From Rhodobacteraceae bacterium M385 (GTDB taxonomy: Bacteria > Pseudomonadota > Alphaproteobacteria > Rhodobacterales > Rhodobacteraceae): 64,000 bases of DNA. The notes below the pieces were generated by a model. It was not told the origin of the DNA. It saw only the letters and a list, made by a program, of their open reading frames with translations, and ran no database searches. Shown piece by piece: positions 42,806-50,556 of the stretch. Each line of letters starts with the position of its first letter. Within the stretch, counting starts at the first letter, position 1. The translations under genes were made by a program, and so were the position numbers. The stretch is from contig CP081102.1 in the NCBI GenBank assembly GCA_025141835.1, positions 3,534,001 through 3,598,000 on the forward strand, given 5' to 3'.

Positions 42806-43608
42806 GCGCTTGCCTCCGTCCGGCCCATAATTTCTTCTTCCATGTCCCAGATCATGCCAAGAATTTCTTCGCGAACCTCATGGAAACGTGGATCTTTCTT
42901 CACTTCGCGCAGATCGGCATCCACGCCCATATCCGCAAAGGGAAGTTGGTATTCCTTGTGGATGCGACCGGGGCGCGGGGCCATGACGATCAGACGTTCC
43001 CCCAGAAGCAGCGCCTCTTCAACGGAGTGGGTAATCAGGATGATGGTCTTGCCTGTCTCTTTCCACAGCTTCAGCACAAGGCTTTGCATCTTCTCACGGG
43101 TCAGCGCGTCCAGCGCGCCAAGGGGTTCATCCATCAAGATTACATCGGGGTCATTGGCCAGACAGCGGGCCAAAGCCACACGCTGCTGCATCCCGCCCGA
43201 AAGCTCGTAGATGGCTTTGTTCTTGAAGTCTTGCAGGCCGACGATATCCAGCAAGTGGTCCACGTTGGCACCGTATTCGGCTTCGCGCTGGCCCTTCATC
43301 CGGGGGCCGAAGCTGACGTTTTCCCGCACCGACATCCATTCAAACAACGCGCCCTTTTGGAACACCATGCCGCGTTCGGCATCGGGGCCGTGAACCGCGT
43401 GGCCGTTGAGTTCAATCACGCCCTCGGTGGGCGCAAGAAATCCGGCAACGATGTTGAGAAGCGTGGTCTTGCCGCAGCCCGAGGGGCCAAGGACAGACAT
43501 GATTTCACCCTGTTTAATGTCGAGGGAGACATCTTGCAGCGCCTGCACCGCCCCGCCGCCGGGGATATCGAAGCGCATGGAGATATTGCGAATGGCCAAG
43601 CCGGTCAT
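42802..43608 (-). CDS. Taurine/nitrate-type ABC transporter ATP-binding protein
   Basis: This 268-residue ABC ATPase is of the TauB/SsuB/NrtD class. It has Walker A GPSGCGKTT (about residues 40-48), signature LSGGMQQRVALARCL, Walker B VILMDEPLGALDALTR and the switch ITHSVEEALLL. It ends with an ATGA overlap with the permease gene and follows the binding-protein gene after a 102-bp gap containing a hairpin. Confidence 0.92.
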   Translation of the reverse strand: MTGLAIRNISMRFDIPGGGAVQALQDVSLDIKQGEIMSVLGPSGCGKTTLLNIVAGFLAPTEGVIELNGHAVHGPDAERGMVFQKGALFEWMSVRENVSFGPRMKGQREAEYGANVDHLLDIVGLQDFKNKAIYELSGGMQQRVALARCLANDPDVILMDEPLGALDALTREKMQSLVLKLWKETGKTIILITHSVEEALLLGERLIVMAPRPGRIHKEYQLPFADMGVDADLREVKKDPRFHEVREEILGMIWDMEEEIMGRTEASA

Positions 43609-43655
43609 CTGCGGCCCTTCCGTGTCATATGTAGGTGTTGGAAGCGAAGCGTATA

Positions 43656-43691
43656 GGGGCCCGGTCAGCCCTTGAACGGTGACCGGACCCC
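43656..43691 (-). terminator. Intercistronic hairpin after the taurine-type binding-protein gene
   Basis: GGGG-C-CCGGTCA (43656-43667) pairs with TGACCGG-A-CCCC (43680-43691) around a 12-nt loop: an 11-bp stem with one mismatched pair and no T-run. It lies 20 bp after the SBP stop and probably stabilises the upstream message or attenuates the ATPase and permease, like the hairpin at 27698. Confidence 0.55.
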
Positions 43692-43710
43692 CGAAGTTTG
43701 GTTCTTGCGC

Positions 43711-44712
43711 TTAGTTGGCCACAGCGTCGGTCAGCGGACCAGCGTTAACGCGATCGGTGTAGTCGTCCAGCGCCGCGTCGATGGAGCCCGCTTCCACGAA
43801 GACGTTTGCCACGCCGCCCATGAAGGTTGCCATGCCGCCGTCCATCCAGATCGGACCAAGCACTTCTTCAGCCGATGGGAAGGCCATTGTGCCGATAGCA
43901 CCACGGGCAGCTTCCATATCCATACCAGCGGCGTCTGCGATATTGGCCAGCATCTCGTCGCTTGGGTCGGCGTTCCAACGGTCGTTGGCGGCCTGACCCA
44001 CGGCCAGGAACTGAGCGACCAGATCGGGGTTCTCGGCCACGAACTCAGCCGGGGCAGAGATCACGTCGAACACCAGAATGCCAAGCTCGGTCTTTTCTTC
44101 ACCGGTCAGAAGCACGTTGCCGTATTCCAACATGCGCGACAGGCCACCGCCGTAGCCACAGGCGAAGTCCACAGCGCCTTGAGACAAGGCTGCCGCACCT
44201 TCCGGTGGCGCCATGTCAACGATTTCCAGACCGGCAAGGTCGATGCCGAAGTGGTCCATCTGACGCAGGAAGCCGTAATGCGCGGCGGTGCCAAGCGGCA
44301 CAGCAACACGGCGGCCCGCAAGCTCGCCCGCGTTTTCAGCGTCGATTTCAAGGTCGGAACGGACAACGCAGTTATCGTTGTCGGCATAGGTCACGGCAAC
44401 GTCGATCACTTCGATGTCCTGACCGGCGGAAGCGGCCACAACGAAGGGCGGCAGGCCTTGGGAAACGGCGATTTGCACGTCGCCCGATGCCATGGCGGCG
44501 GACATGGCGGTACCGGTCTCGAAGGAGACCCAGTTCAGGTCAATGCCCATGGCTTCTTCAAACTCGCCATTGGCCCATGCGTCGTACAGAGGCAGCGGCC
44601 ATTCAAGGAAGTAAGCAACGGTGATTTCTTCTACGTGGCCGTCTGCCAGAGCAGCTTGGCCGGACGCAAGGATCGCGGTGCCCGCGAGCAGCGATGCGAT
44701 TGTCTTTTTCAT
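43711..44712 (-). CDS. Taurine/nitrate-type ABC transporter substrate-binding protein
   Basis: This 333-residue periplasmic protein is of the TauA/NMT1 class. The signal peptide (MKKTIASLLAGTAILASGQA, cleaved near ALADG) was the reason for choosing the ATG at 44712. The mature start (ITVAYFLEWPLPLYDAWANG), the MASGDVQIAVSQGLPPFVVA motif and the ELAGRRVAVPLGTAAHYGFL segment are the TauA-family pattern. The ligand may be taurine or another small amine or acid; the aromatic-rich WPLP loop differs from standard TauA. Confidence 0.87.
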   Translation of the reverse strand: MKKTIASLLAGTAILASGQAALADGHVEEITVAYFLEWPLPLYDAWANGEFEEAMGIDLNWVSFETGTAMSAAMASGDVQIAVSQGLPPFVVAASAGQDIEVIDVAVTYADNDNCVVRSDLEIDAENAGELAGRRVAVPLGTAAHYGFLRQMDHFGIDLAGLEIVDMAPPEGAAALSQGAVDFACGYGGGLSRMLEYGNVLLTGEEKTELGILVFDVISAPAEFVAENPDLVAQFLAVGQAANDRWNADPSDEMLANIADAAGMDMEAARGAIGTMAFPSAEEVLGPIWMDGGMATFMGGVANVFVEAGSIDAALDDYTDRVNAGPLTDAVAN

Positions 44713-45051
44713 TTGGTCTCTCCTGTCGGGATCGTCTTGTGTTTCGGCAATCACGTCGCGCCCGTCCGAGTTTTCCGGCCTCTATTCGCGTCGCCCCACC
44801 ATATTCAGTCAACGGAACATAAGCCCCGCTCGGCAACAGCTAGGCAGTGAGGTTTCTTTGCGTCAAGAAAATTCTATAGGGCCAATTTGGGGGCAAAAAA
44901 CGGCCAGAAGCCCGTTTGCCCGCGAAATACGCTGTCTCAACCAATGAGACCATTACGCTCAAAATTATCACCGTGAAACCTTGACGCTCCTTACGCGAGG
45001 CGCAGTATTGCCCTGCCCTGCCCTGCCCTGCCTCAAACCGGAGACCCGCCA
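44713..45051. promoter_or_regulatory. Divergent 339-bp region between the SBP and FAD-oxidase genes
   Basis: No gene is visible here. It contains the inverted repeat GTCTCA-N5-TGAGAC (44934-44950), which could be an operator for either flanking gene. A weak plus-strand promoter match (TTGACG at 44981, AGTATT at 45004, 17-bp spacing) follows. If that promoter is real, the transcript would begin inside the CCCTG repeat at 45011. Confidence 0.35.
45011..45032. repeat. Tandem CCCTG pentamer repeat, G-quadruplex type
   Basis: CCCTG is repeated four times and followed by CC, ending 19 bp before the ATG of the FAD oxidoreductase. The minus strand reads as four GGG runs with 2-nt CA loops, a textbook quadruplex pattern; the plus strand could form an i-motif. 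Pentamer repeats are also prone to slippage. Confidence 0.7.
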
Positions 45052-46344
45052 ATGACGACCGCTTTGCCATGGCCGCAATCCCTTTGGAAGACCACCGCCC
45101 CCGATGAGGCCCCCAACCCACCGCTTGCCCAAGACCGGGAGGCCGACGTGACGGTGATAGGCGCGGGTTACACGGGGTTGCGCGCGGCGCTGGCGTTGGC
45201 CGAGGCCGGGATGCGGGTGATCGTGCTGGACGCGGGCGACGTGGGCTTTGGCGCGTCGGGGCGCACAGGCGGGCAAGTGAACCCGATGCTGCCGTTCAAC
45301 GCCCCCGCAACGGTGGAAAAGATCGTGGGACGTCAGGTGTTTGAGAAGCTGGCCGCGCAATCTTTGGGCTCTGCCGACGAGGTGTTTTCGCTGATTAACA
45401 CCTATCAGATAGAGTGTCAGGCAAGGCAGAAAGGTTGGCTGAGGGTGCATCACTCCAAAGCCGCCCAGCGCAAGGCAAAGGCCGATATCGCCGATTGGAA
45501 CGCCGTGGGGGCGGACATGCGGGTGATTGACCAAGACGAGGTCGCCACCCTGTCGGGCAGTCGCGCCTACAGCACGGCCACGCTCAACCCCAAAGGCGGC
45601 GCGGTGCATCCTCTGATGTTCGTGCGCGGGTTGGCCGCCGCTGGTAAAGCGCGCGGGGTAGAGGTGTTTGGCCAAACAGCCGTAAGCGCGATTTCCAAGG
45701 ACGGCCCCACATGGCTGACCCAGACCGCGGGCGGCAAGGTGCGCAGCGATTGGGTGGTGGTGGCCACGAACGGATATTCCGGCGGTTTGGTTAAAAATCT
45801 GGCAAAGTCGATCTTTCCCATCACCCCGATCCAGATCGCCACCGATCCCCTGCCCGATGATGTCATTGGGGATATCCTTCCCCAAGGGCACACGATCTCG
45901 GACAGTCGGAGGGTCATCATGTACGCCCGGCGAGAGCCCGATAACCGCATGGTCTACGGCGGCCACGGAGAGCCTGACGGCAAGGGCGGCCTAAAAGGGT
46001 TTGACTGGCTGATGAAAGACGCGGTGCGGGTGTTCCCTCAGCTGGAGGGGGTAAGTTGGACGCACAAATGGGGCGGCAACATCGCGATCACGGAAGACCA
46101 CCTGCCCCACCTGCACGAGCCGCAAGCGGGCCTGATCGTGGGCCTTGGCTACAACGGACGCGGCGTGGCGATGTCTAACGTCATGGGCCGCGTCATGGCG
46201 GAGCGCATTCTGGGGGCCGCGCCCGAAGATTTGCCCTTCCCGGTCACCAAGGTGGCAGGCATCCCCCTGCGGAACCTGAAGGTGATGGGGATGAAGCACG
46301 TGATCCGTTGGATGAAGTTTCTGGATTATCTGGAAACCCGTTAG
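45052..46344 (+). CDS. FAD-dependent amine oxidase-like oxidoreductase (PuuB/DAO family)
   Basis: This 430-residue protein of the DadA/glycine-oxidase superfamily is closest in character to gamma-glutamylputrescine oxidases. An N-terminal arm (PWPQSLWKTTAPD) precedes the FAD loop VIGAGYTGLRAALALAEAGM (about residues 36-55). The GFGASGRTGGQVNP motif after it is diagnostic for this branch. C-terminal GLGYNGRGVAMSNVMGR closes the FAD site. It should oxidise a C-N bond in the cytoplasm. It is divergent from the taurine-type transporter, which may import its substrate; this link is inference. Confidence 0.86.
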   Translation: MTTALPWPQSLWKTTAPDEAPNPPLAQDREADVTVIGAGYTGLRAALALAEAGMRVIVLDAGDVGFGASGRTGGQVNPMLPFNAPATVEKIVGRQVFEKLAAQSLGSADEVFSLINTYQIECQARQKGWLRVHHSKAAQRKAKADIADWNAVGADMRVIDQDEVATLSGSRAYSTATLNPKGGAVHPLMFVRGLAAAGKARGVEVFGQTAVSAISKDGPTWLTQTAGGKVRSDWVVVATNGYSGGLVKNLAKSIFPITPIQIATDPLPDDVIGDILPQGHTISDSRRVIMYARREPDNRMVYGGHGEPDGKGGLKGFDWLMKDAVRVFPQLEGVSWTHKWGGNIAITEDHLPHLHEPQAGLIVGLGYNGRGVAMSNVMGRVMAERILGAAPEDLPFPVTKVAGIPLRNLKVMGMKHVIRWMKFLDYLETR

Positions 46345-46357
46345 ACCGTCCGCGCCG

Positions 46358-47164
46358 TCAGTCCAGCGTGAAGCCCTTGGCGCGGATGAACGCCCCGAAA
46401 TCGGCGCGCTCGGGTTGGCTGTATTGGCGCACTTTATCGTCGGACCAGCCGTAGGTGTCTGACGTGCCGAACAGGTCCGGGAACCGTTGCGCGGCATAGG
46501 GGCGCGTGGTGTCATAGTCTGCTACCGCCTCTTGCAACCCGTCTTCTGTATAGCGATCTGTGTGGACGGTCACGGCAAGGGGCAGACGCTTGGAAATGGG
46601 GGGCGGCGCCGAGGGGTAGCCGATGGCAAGGCCCGCGAAGGGAAAGACGTGATCGGGCAGGTGCAACATCTTGGACACTGCCTGCGCCTCATTTCGTACG
46701 GCGCTGATCGGGCAACACCCAAGGCCCACGGCCTCTGCCGCCGTCACGAAAGCGCCCAGCGCAATGGCGGCGTCGGCGGTGGCATTGACCAGCGCATCAA
46801 GGTGGTCGTTGGCGAAGGGCACATCGTGCCACTGGTGCAGCAGCCGTTGGCGGCGGTTATTGCCGCAGAAAATCGCGATCATAGGCGCGTTCTCCACCCA
46901 GGCCTGTCCACTGACCAATTGCGACAGCTTCGCGCGACCCTCAGCCGATTTCAGCAGAATGATATCGCGTTGTTGAAGGTCGCTTTTGGTGGGCGAGGCA
47001 AGGGCCACGGCGCAGAGCGTTTGCAACAAAGCGTCGGGCACCGGGTGATCGGTGAAGTCGCGGCAAGACCCCCGCGCGGACATCCCCCGCAAGGCGGCAA
47101 TATCCCGCGTTTCAGGCGCGTCGCTATAGCGGGCCGACAGGAGGTCTTGGAGGGAGGTGGCCAT
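46358..47164 (-). CDS. Nitroreductase-family flavoprotein
   Basis: This 268-residue FMN-dependent nitroreductase-like enzyme has the N-terminal GSCRDFTDHPVPDALLQTL in place of the RR/SxRxF FMN-phosphate motif. A central AAEAVGLGCCPISAVRNE segment is typical of NfsA/FRase-I-like branches with a C-terminal extension. It should use NAD(P)H to reduce a quinone, nitro compound or flavin; the physiological substrate is unknown. It is convergent with the FAD oxidase and divergent from the sdh-like operon. Confidence 0.83.
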   Translation of the reverse strand: MATSLQDLLSARYSDAPETRDIAALRGMSARGSCRDFTDHPVPDALLQTLCAVALASPTKSDLQQRDIILLKSAEGRAKLSQLVSGQAWVENAPMIAIFCGNNRRQRLLHQWHDVPFANDHLDALVNATADAAIALGAFVTAAEAVGLGCCPISAVRNEAQAVSKMLHLPDHVFPFAGLAIGYPSAPPPISKRLPLAVTVHTDRYTEDGLQEAVADYDTTRPYAAQRFPDLFGTSDTYGWSDDKVRQYSQPERADFGAFIRAKGFTLD

Positions 47165-47222
47165 GGGGGCTCCGACATTTTAATGTTAGCAAATCTTACA
47201 AAAACGTAAACGAGATATCGCG

Positions 47223-47250
47223 TTCATAAAGTAATGTTGCCTGTTATACT
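47223..47250 (+). promoter_or_regulatory. Candidate promoter of the SDH/FRD-like operon
   Basis: TTCATA (47223-47228) and TATACT (47245-47250), spaced 16 bp, lie in the AT-rich 124-bp divergent region. They would start transcription around 47257, about 30 nt before the FeS-subunit ATG. The -10 is good; the -35 is weak. Confidence 0.35.
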
Positions 47251-47288
47251 GCACACAAAGCAAGCCCCTTTGGAAGATGCGAGCCACC

Positions 47289-48002
47289 ATGACGACAGAT
47301 GTGCTGAAAGTCACAATCGAACGCGGGCCGGACGGCGAAGATGTGTTCGAGGTGCCCGCCTATGACAGCCAAACGGTGTTGGATGTTGTATCCTGGGTGC
47401 AGCAAAACGCGGACCCGACGCTTAGCTACCGTTTCGCCTGCCGTGTAGGCATGTGCGGGTCTTGCGCGATGATGGTGAACGGCGTGCCACGCTGGACCTG
47501 TCGCACCCATATCTCCAAGGTGTTGAACGGCAATGAGGTCACGATTGGGCCGCTGCGCAACTTGCCCGTCATCAAAGACCTTGCCGTGGATATGGACCCG
47601 TTCTTTGACAAATGGACCGCCGCAGAGGGCGTGCATCATGGGGCGCTGACCCGAGACGATCCAATCGCCCCTGTGGATGAGGAAAGCGCCGGAAGGGTCG
47701 AGGCCAATGCCGGGATCGAATGTATCAACTGCTCGGTCTGCTATGCGGCCTGTGATACGGTGGCGGGCAACAAAGATTACCTTGGGCCTGCGGCATTGCA
47801 GAGGGCGTGGACGCTTCTGAATGACACCAAGGACGAAGGGCGAGAGGCTATTTTGGACGCGGTTTCCGGTTCGGGCGGCTGTCACAACTGCCATTCGATG
47901 GGGTCGTGTACGGCCTATTGCCCGAACGATCTGGACCCGATGTCGGCGATTGCGGGGCTAAAGCGGGAAACCGCGCGAAACTTCTTCAGGAAGGGGCGCT
48001 GA
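47289..48002 (+). CDS. Succinate dehydrogenase/fumarate reductase-like iron-sulfur subunit
   Basis: This FeS subunit has about 237 residues (an ATG at 47277 would add four). It has a plant-type [2Fe-2S] site (CRVGMCGSCAMMVNGVPRWTC), a [4Fe-4S] CINCSVCYAAC and a second cluster CHSMGSCTAYCPNDLDP, with C-P at the end as in SdhB/FrdB. It passes electrons between the flavoprotein and the membrane quinone. Gene order FeS-membrane-membrane-flavoprotein is unlike the usual sdhCDAB, so this is probably an additional complex besides the organism's main SDH. Confidence 0.88.
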   Translation: MTTDVLKVTIERGPDGEDVFEVPAYDSQTVLDVVSWVQQNADPTLSYRFACRVGMCGSCAMMVNGVPRWTCRTHISKVLNGNEVTIGPLRNLPVIKDLAVDMDPFFDKWTAAEGVHHGALTRDDPIAPVDEESAGRVEANAGIECINCSVCYAACDTVAGNKDYLGPAALQRAWTLLNDTKDEGREAILDAVSGSGGCHNCHSMGSCTAYCPNDLDPMSAIAGLKRETARNFFRKGR

Positions 48003-48005
48003 GCG

Positions 48006-48347
48006 ATGCTGACGCTGAGGCTTTATATGATGCAACGGGTCACGGCGCTTTTGATGGCGCCGCTGGTGTTGGGGCATTTGGCGGTGATGATCTACGCGAT
48101 CCAGGGCGGGATTTCGGCCGAGGAAATCCTGGGCCGCACCCAAGGGTCAGTCGTGTGGTTCCTGTTCTACGGCACCTTCGTGGTGGCCGTGGCGATCCAC
48201 GGGGCCATTGGCCTGCGCGTCCTTGCCCATGAATGGGCCGGATTGCGCGGCCCCGCGCTAGAGGCCGTCATGTGGATCATCGGCGCGGGGCTACTTGCCC
48301 TTGGCGCCCGTGCCGTGTGGGCCGTAACCTTTGGGGGGGCGCTATGA
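48006..48347 (+). CDS. SDH/FRD-like membrane anchor subunit 1
   Basis: This 113-residue membrane protein has three hydrophobic spans (about residues 13-33, 47-68, 85-105). Histidines in span 1 (VLGHLAVMIYA) and span 2 (VAVAIHGAIGLRVLAHEW) are placed like heme or quinone-site ligands of SdhC/FrdC-type anchors. It starts 3 bp after the FeS subunit and overlaps the next anchor by 4 bp (ATGA). Confidence 0.82.
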   Translation: MLTLRLYMMQRVTALLMAPLVLGHLAVMIYAIQGGISAEEILGRTQGSVVWFLFYGTFVVAVAIHGAIGLRVLAHEWAGLRGPALEAVMWIIGAGLLALGARAVWAVTFGGAL

Positions 48348-48688
48348 AAGCTGTCATCAACCGCGCCCATCCGCTGTGGGTGGCGTTTATCATTCACCGC
48401 CTTTCGGGCCTTGCGCTGGCGCTGTTTCTGCCCGTGCATTTCTGGGTGATGGCGATGGCGCTGACCAACCCCGCCCGCTTTGACGCTTTCGCGGAGATTA
48501 CCAGTGTCAGCCTTGTGAAGGTGGCGGAATTCGGTCTCGTCTTCTTGCTTGCCGTTCACATGTTCGGGGGCCTGCGCCTGATGGCGATGGAGTTCCTGCC
48601 GTGGAGCGGGCCACAAAAATCGCTGGCCGCAGGCGCCGCCGCCGCGTCGTTCTTTATCGCAACCCTCTTTTTCATGCAGGCTATCTGA
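48344..48688 (+). CDS. SDH/FRD-like membrane anchor subunit 2
   Basis: This 114-residue membrane protein has three spans. The segment HPLWVAFIIHRLSGLALALFLPVHFWVM matches the SdhC-type IHRxSG motif with an in-span His, and HMFGGLRLMAMEF supplies another. Both anchors together should bind heme b and quinone. The start at 48344 overlaps the previous stop (ATGA), and its TGA overlaps the flavoprotein start (TGATG). Confidence 0.82.
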   Translation: MKAVINRAHPLWVAFIIHRLSGLALALFLPVHFWVMAMALTNPARFDAFAEITSVSLVKVAEFGLVFLLAVHMFGGLRLMAMEFLPWSGPQKSLAAGAAAASFFIATLFFMQAI

Positions 48689-50445
48689 TGCGTATTTCGG
48701 ACATTGAGCGACACGACACCGATATCCTGATCCTCGGCACCGGGGGGGCGGGGCTGTTTGCTGCGCTGCACGCCAAGCAGACCGCGCCCGAGGGCACCAA
48801 GATCACCATTGCCGTGAAGGGCCTGATCGGGAAATGCGGCTGCACGCGGATGGTGCAGGGCGGCTATAACGTGGCCCTTGGCGGTGGCGACACGGTCGAG
48901 CGGCATTTCATGGACACGATCAATGGCGGCAAATGGCTGCCCAATCAGGACATGGCGTGGCGGCTGTGTGAGCAGGCCGTTGTCCGTATCCGAGAGTTGG
49001 AAAACGAGGTCGGCTGCTTCTTTGATCGCAACAAGGACGGCTCGCTGCACCAAAAGGCGTTTGCAGGTCAGACCGCCGACCGGACCGTACACAAGGGCGA
49101 TCTGACGGGGATCGAGATCATCAACCGCCTGATGGAGAAGGTCCTCGCCAGTGGTGTCGAAAAGCTGCAAGAACACCGGGCCGTGGGGCTGATCCCCACC
49201 AAGGACGGCTCGGCGCTGGCGGGCGTGCTGATGATCGACATGCGGACCGGCAAATTCCGGTTGGTGCGGGCCAAGACGGTGCTGATGGGCACCGGTGGCG
49301 GGCCAACGATGTATAAGTATCACACGCCCAGCGGCGACAAGACGATGGACGGCCTTGCCATGGCTTTGCGGGCCGGGCTGCCCCTGCGCGATATGGAGAT
49401 GGTGCAGTTCCACCCGACCGGGCTACTGGCGGGGGACCATACGCGGATGACTGGCACCGTGCTGGAGGAGGGTCTGCGCGGCGCGGGGGGGCAGCTCATA
49501 AATCACTCCGGCGCGCGGTTCATGTTTGATTATGACGGCAAGGGCGAACGGGCGACACGCGATGTGGTGTCCCGAGGGATCTATGCCGAAATGCGCAAGA
49601 ACAATAACCCCGAGCAGGAGGGGGTCTTTATTTCGATGAGCCACCTTGGCCCGGACTTTGTACGCAAGAAGTTCAAAGGCATGGTGAACCGCTGTGCCGA
49701 CAGTGGCTTTGACCTGGCCGCTGGCAAGGTAGAGGTCGTGCCGACGGCCCATTACTTCATGGGCGGTGTGATTGTGGACGTGGACACGCGCACTGCGATG
49801 GAGGGCTTGTACGTGGCCGGAGAGGACGCGGGCGGGGCCCATGGATCTAACCGGTTGGGGGGCAACGGGGTTGCGAACTCTACCGTCTATGGCGGCATCG
49901 CGGGCGACACGATGGGCCGTGACGTGGCGGGCATGGCGCTGCGCGAGCCTGACGAAGAGGTCTTGGCCGCAGAGTTCGAGCGGGCAATTTATCCGCTATC
50001 GCGCAAGCCGGATCTGGTGCTTCCCCTGCGCAAACAATTGCAGGATTTGATGTGGGAAGAGGTCGGCGTGATGCGGACGGAAGCCGGCATGAAGCGCGGT
50101 TTGACGGGGATCGCAGAGGTGTCTGACGCGCTGATGGATGTGGGAGTGGACGGGGGGAACCTGGCGTTCAACCTGACATGGCACGATTGGCTGAACCTGC
50201 GGTCGCTCTGCGATATCTCGGAGGTGATTACCAAGGCGGGGATTGAGAGAGAGAATTCCCGCGGGGCGCATTTCCGGGAGGATTTCCCCGAGCCGGGCGC
50301 GATGGAAGACAGCGCGTTTACGGTGGCAAGTTTGAAGGACGGGGAGGTTCGCGTGGAAAACCAGCCGGTGCAATTCACCATAGTGCGCCCCGGAGAGACG
50401 GTGTTGCCGGAGGGTGCGCCAGAGACATTGGTGGCGGCGCAGTAA
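48688..50445 (+). CDS. SDH/FRD-like flavoprotein subunit lacking the FAD-linking His
   Basis: This 585-residue flavoprotein has GTGGAGLFAALHA for FAD binding and active-site motifs QFHPTG, SRGIYAEMR, HYFMGG and GGAHGSNRLGGN, so the dicarboxylate site is intact. In SdhA/FrdA the covalent FAD attaches to His five residues before QGG. Here that region reads KCGCTRMVQGG with Cys in the place of His, so FAD is predicted non-covalent. Such enzymes typically reduce fumarate or oxidise other substrates (for example aspartate) but oxidise succinate poorly. It is followed by class I fumarase genes. Confidence 0.87.
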   Translation: MRISDIERHDTDILILGTGGAGLFAALHAKQTAPEGTKITIAVKGLIGKCGCTRMVQGGYNVALGGGDTVERHFMDTINGGKWLPNQDMAWRLCEQAVVRIRELENEVGCFFDRNKDGSLHQKAFAGQTADRTVHKGDLTGIEIINRLMEKVLASGVEKLQEHRAVGLIPTKDGSALAGVLMIDMRTGKFRLVRAKTVLMGTGGGPTMYKYHTPSGDKTMDGLAMALRAGLPLRDMEMVQFHPTGLLAGDHTRMTGTVLEEGLRGAGGQLINHSGARFMFDYDGKGERATRDVVSRGIYAEMRKNNNPEQEGVFISMSHLGPDFVRKKFKGMVNRCADSGFDLAAGKVEVVPTAHYFMGGVIVDVDTRTAMEGLYVAGEDAGGAHGSNRLGGNGVANSTVYGGIAGDTMGRDVAGMALREPDEEVLAAEFERAIYPLSRKPDLVLPLRKQLQDLMWEEVGVMRTEAGMKRGLTGIAEVSDALMDVGVDGGNLAFNLTWHDWLNLRSLCDISEVITKAGIERENSRGAHFREDFPEPGAMEDSAFTVASLKDGEVRVENQPVQFTIVRPGETVLPEGAPETLVAAQ

Positions 50446-50496
50446 GGTGTGCGCCTCGTCATAGAGGGATTGCGCCGACGGTGTCGTCGCCCAATG

Positions 50497-50549
50497 CGAG
50501 GGGCGCTGCCCCTCGCGCTCCCCGGAGTTGTAAGGCCAAGATGAAGGAG
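50497..50549 (+). repeat. Hairpin plus dispersed intergenic element, copy 3
   Basis: CGAGGGGC-GCT-GCCCCTCG (50497-50515) is a perfect 8-bp hairpin. It is followed by GCTCCCCGGAGTTGTAAGGC and CAAGATGAAGGAG, the third copy of the dispersed element. Here the element's end supplies the AAGGAG ribosome-binding site of the fumarase alpha gene, with 7 nt to its GTG start. Confidence 0.55.
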
Positions 50550-50556
50550 CGGATCC

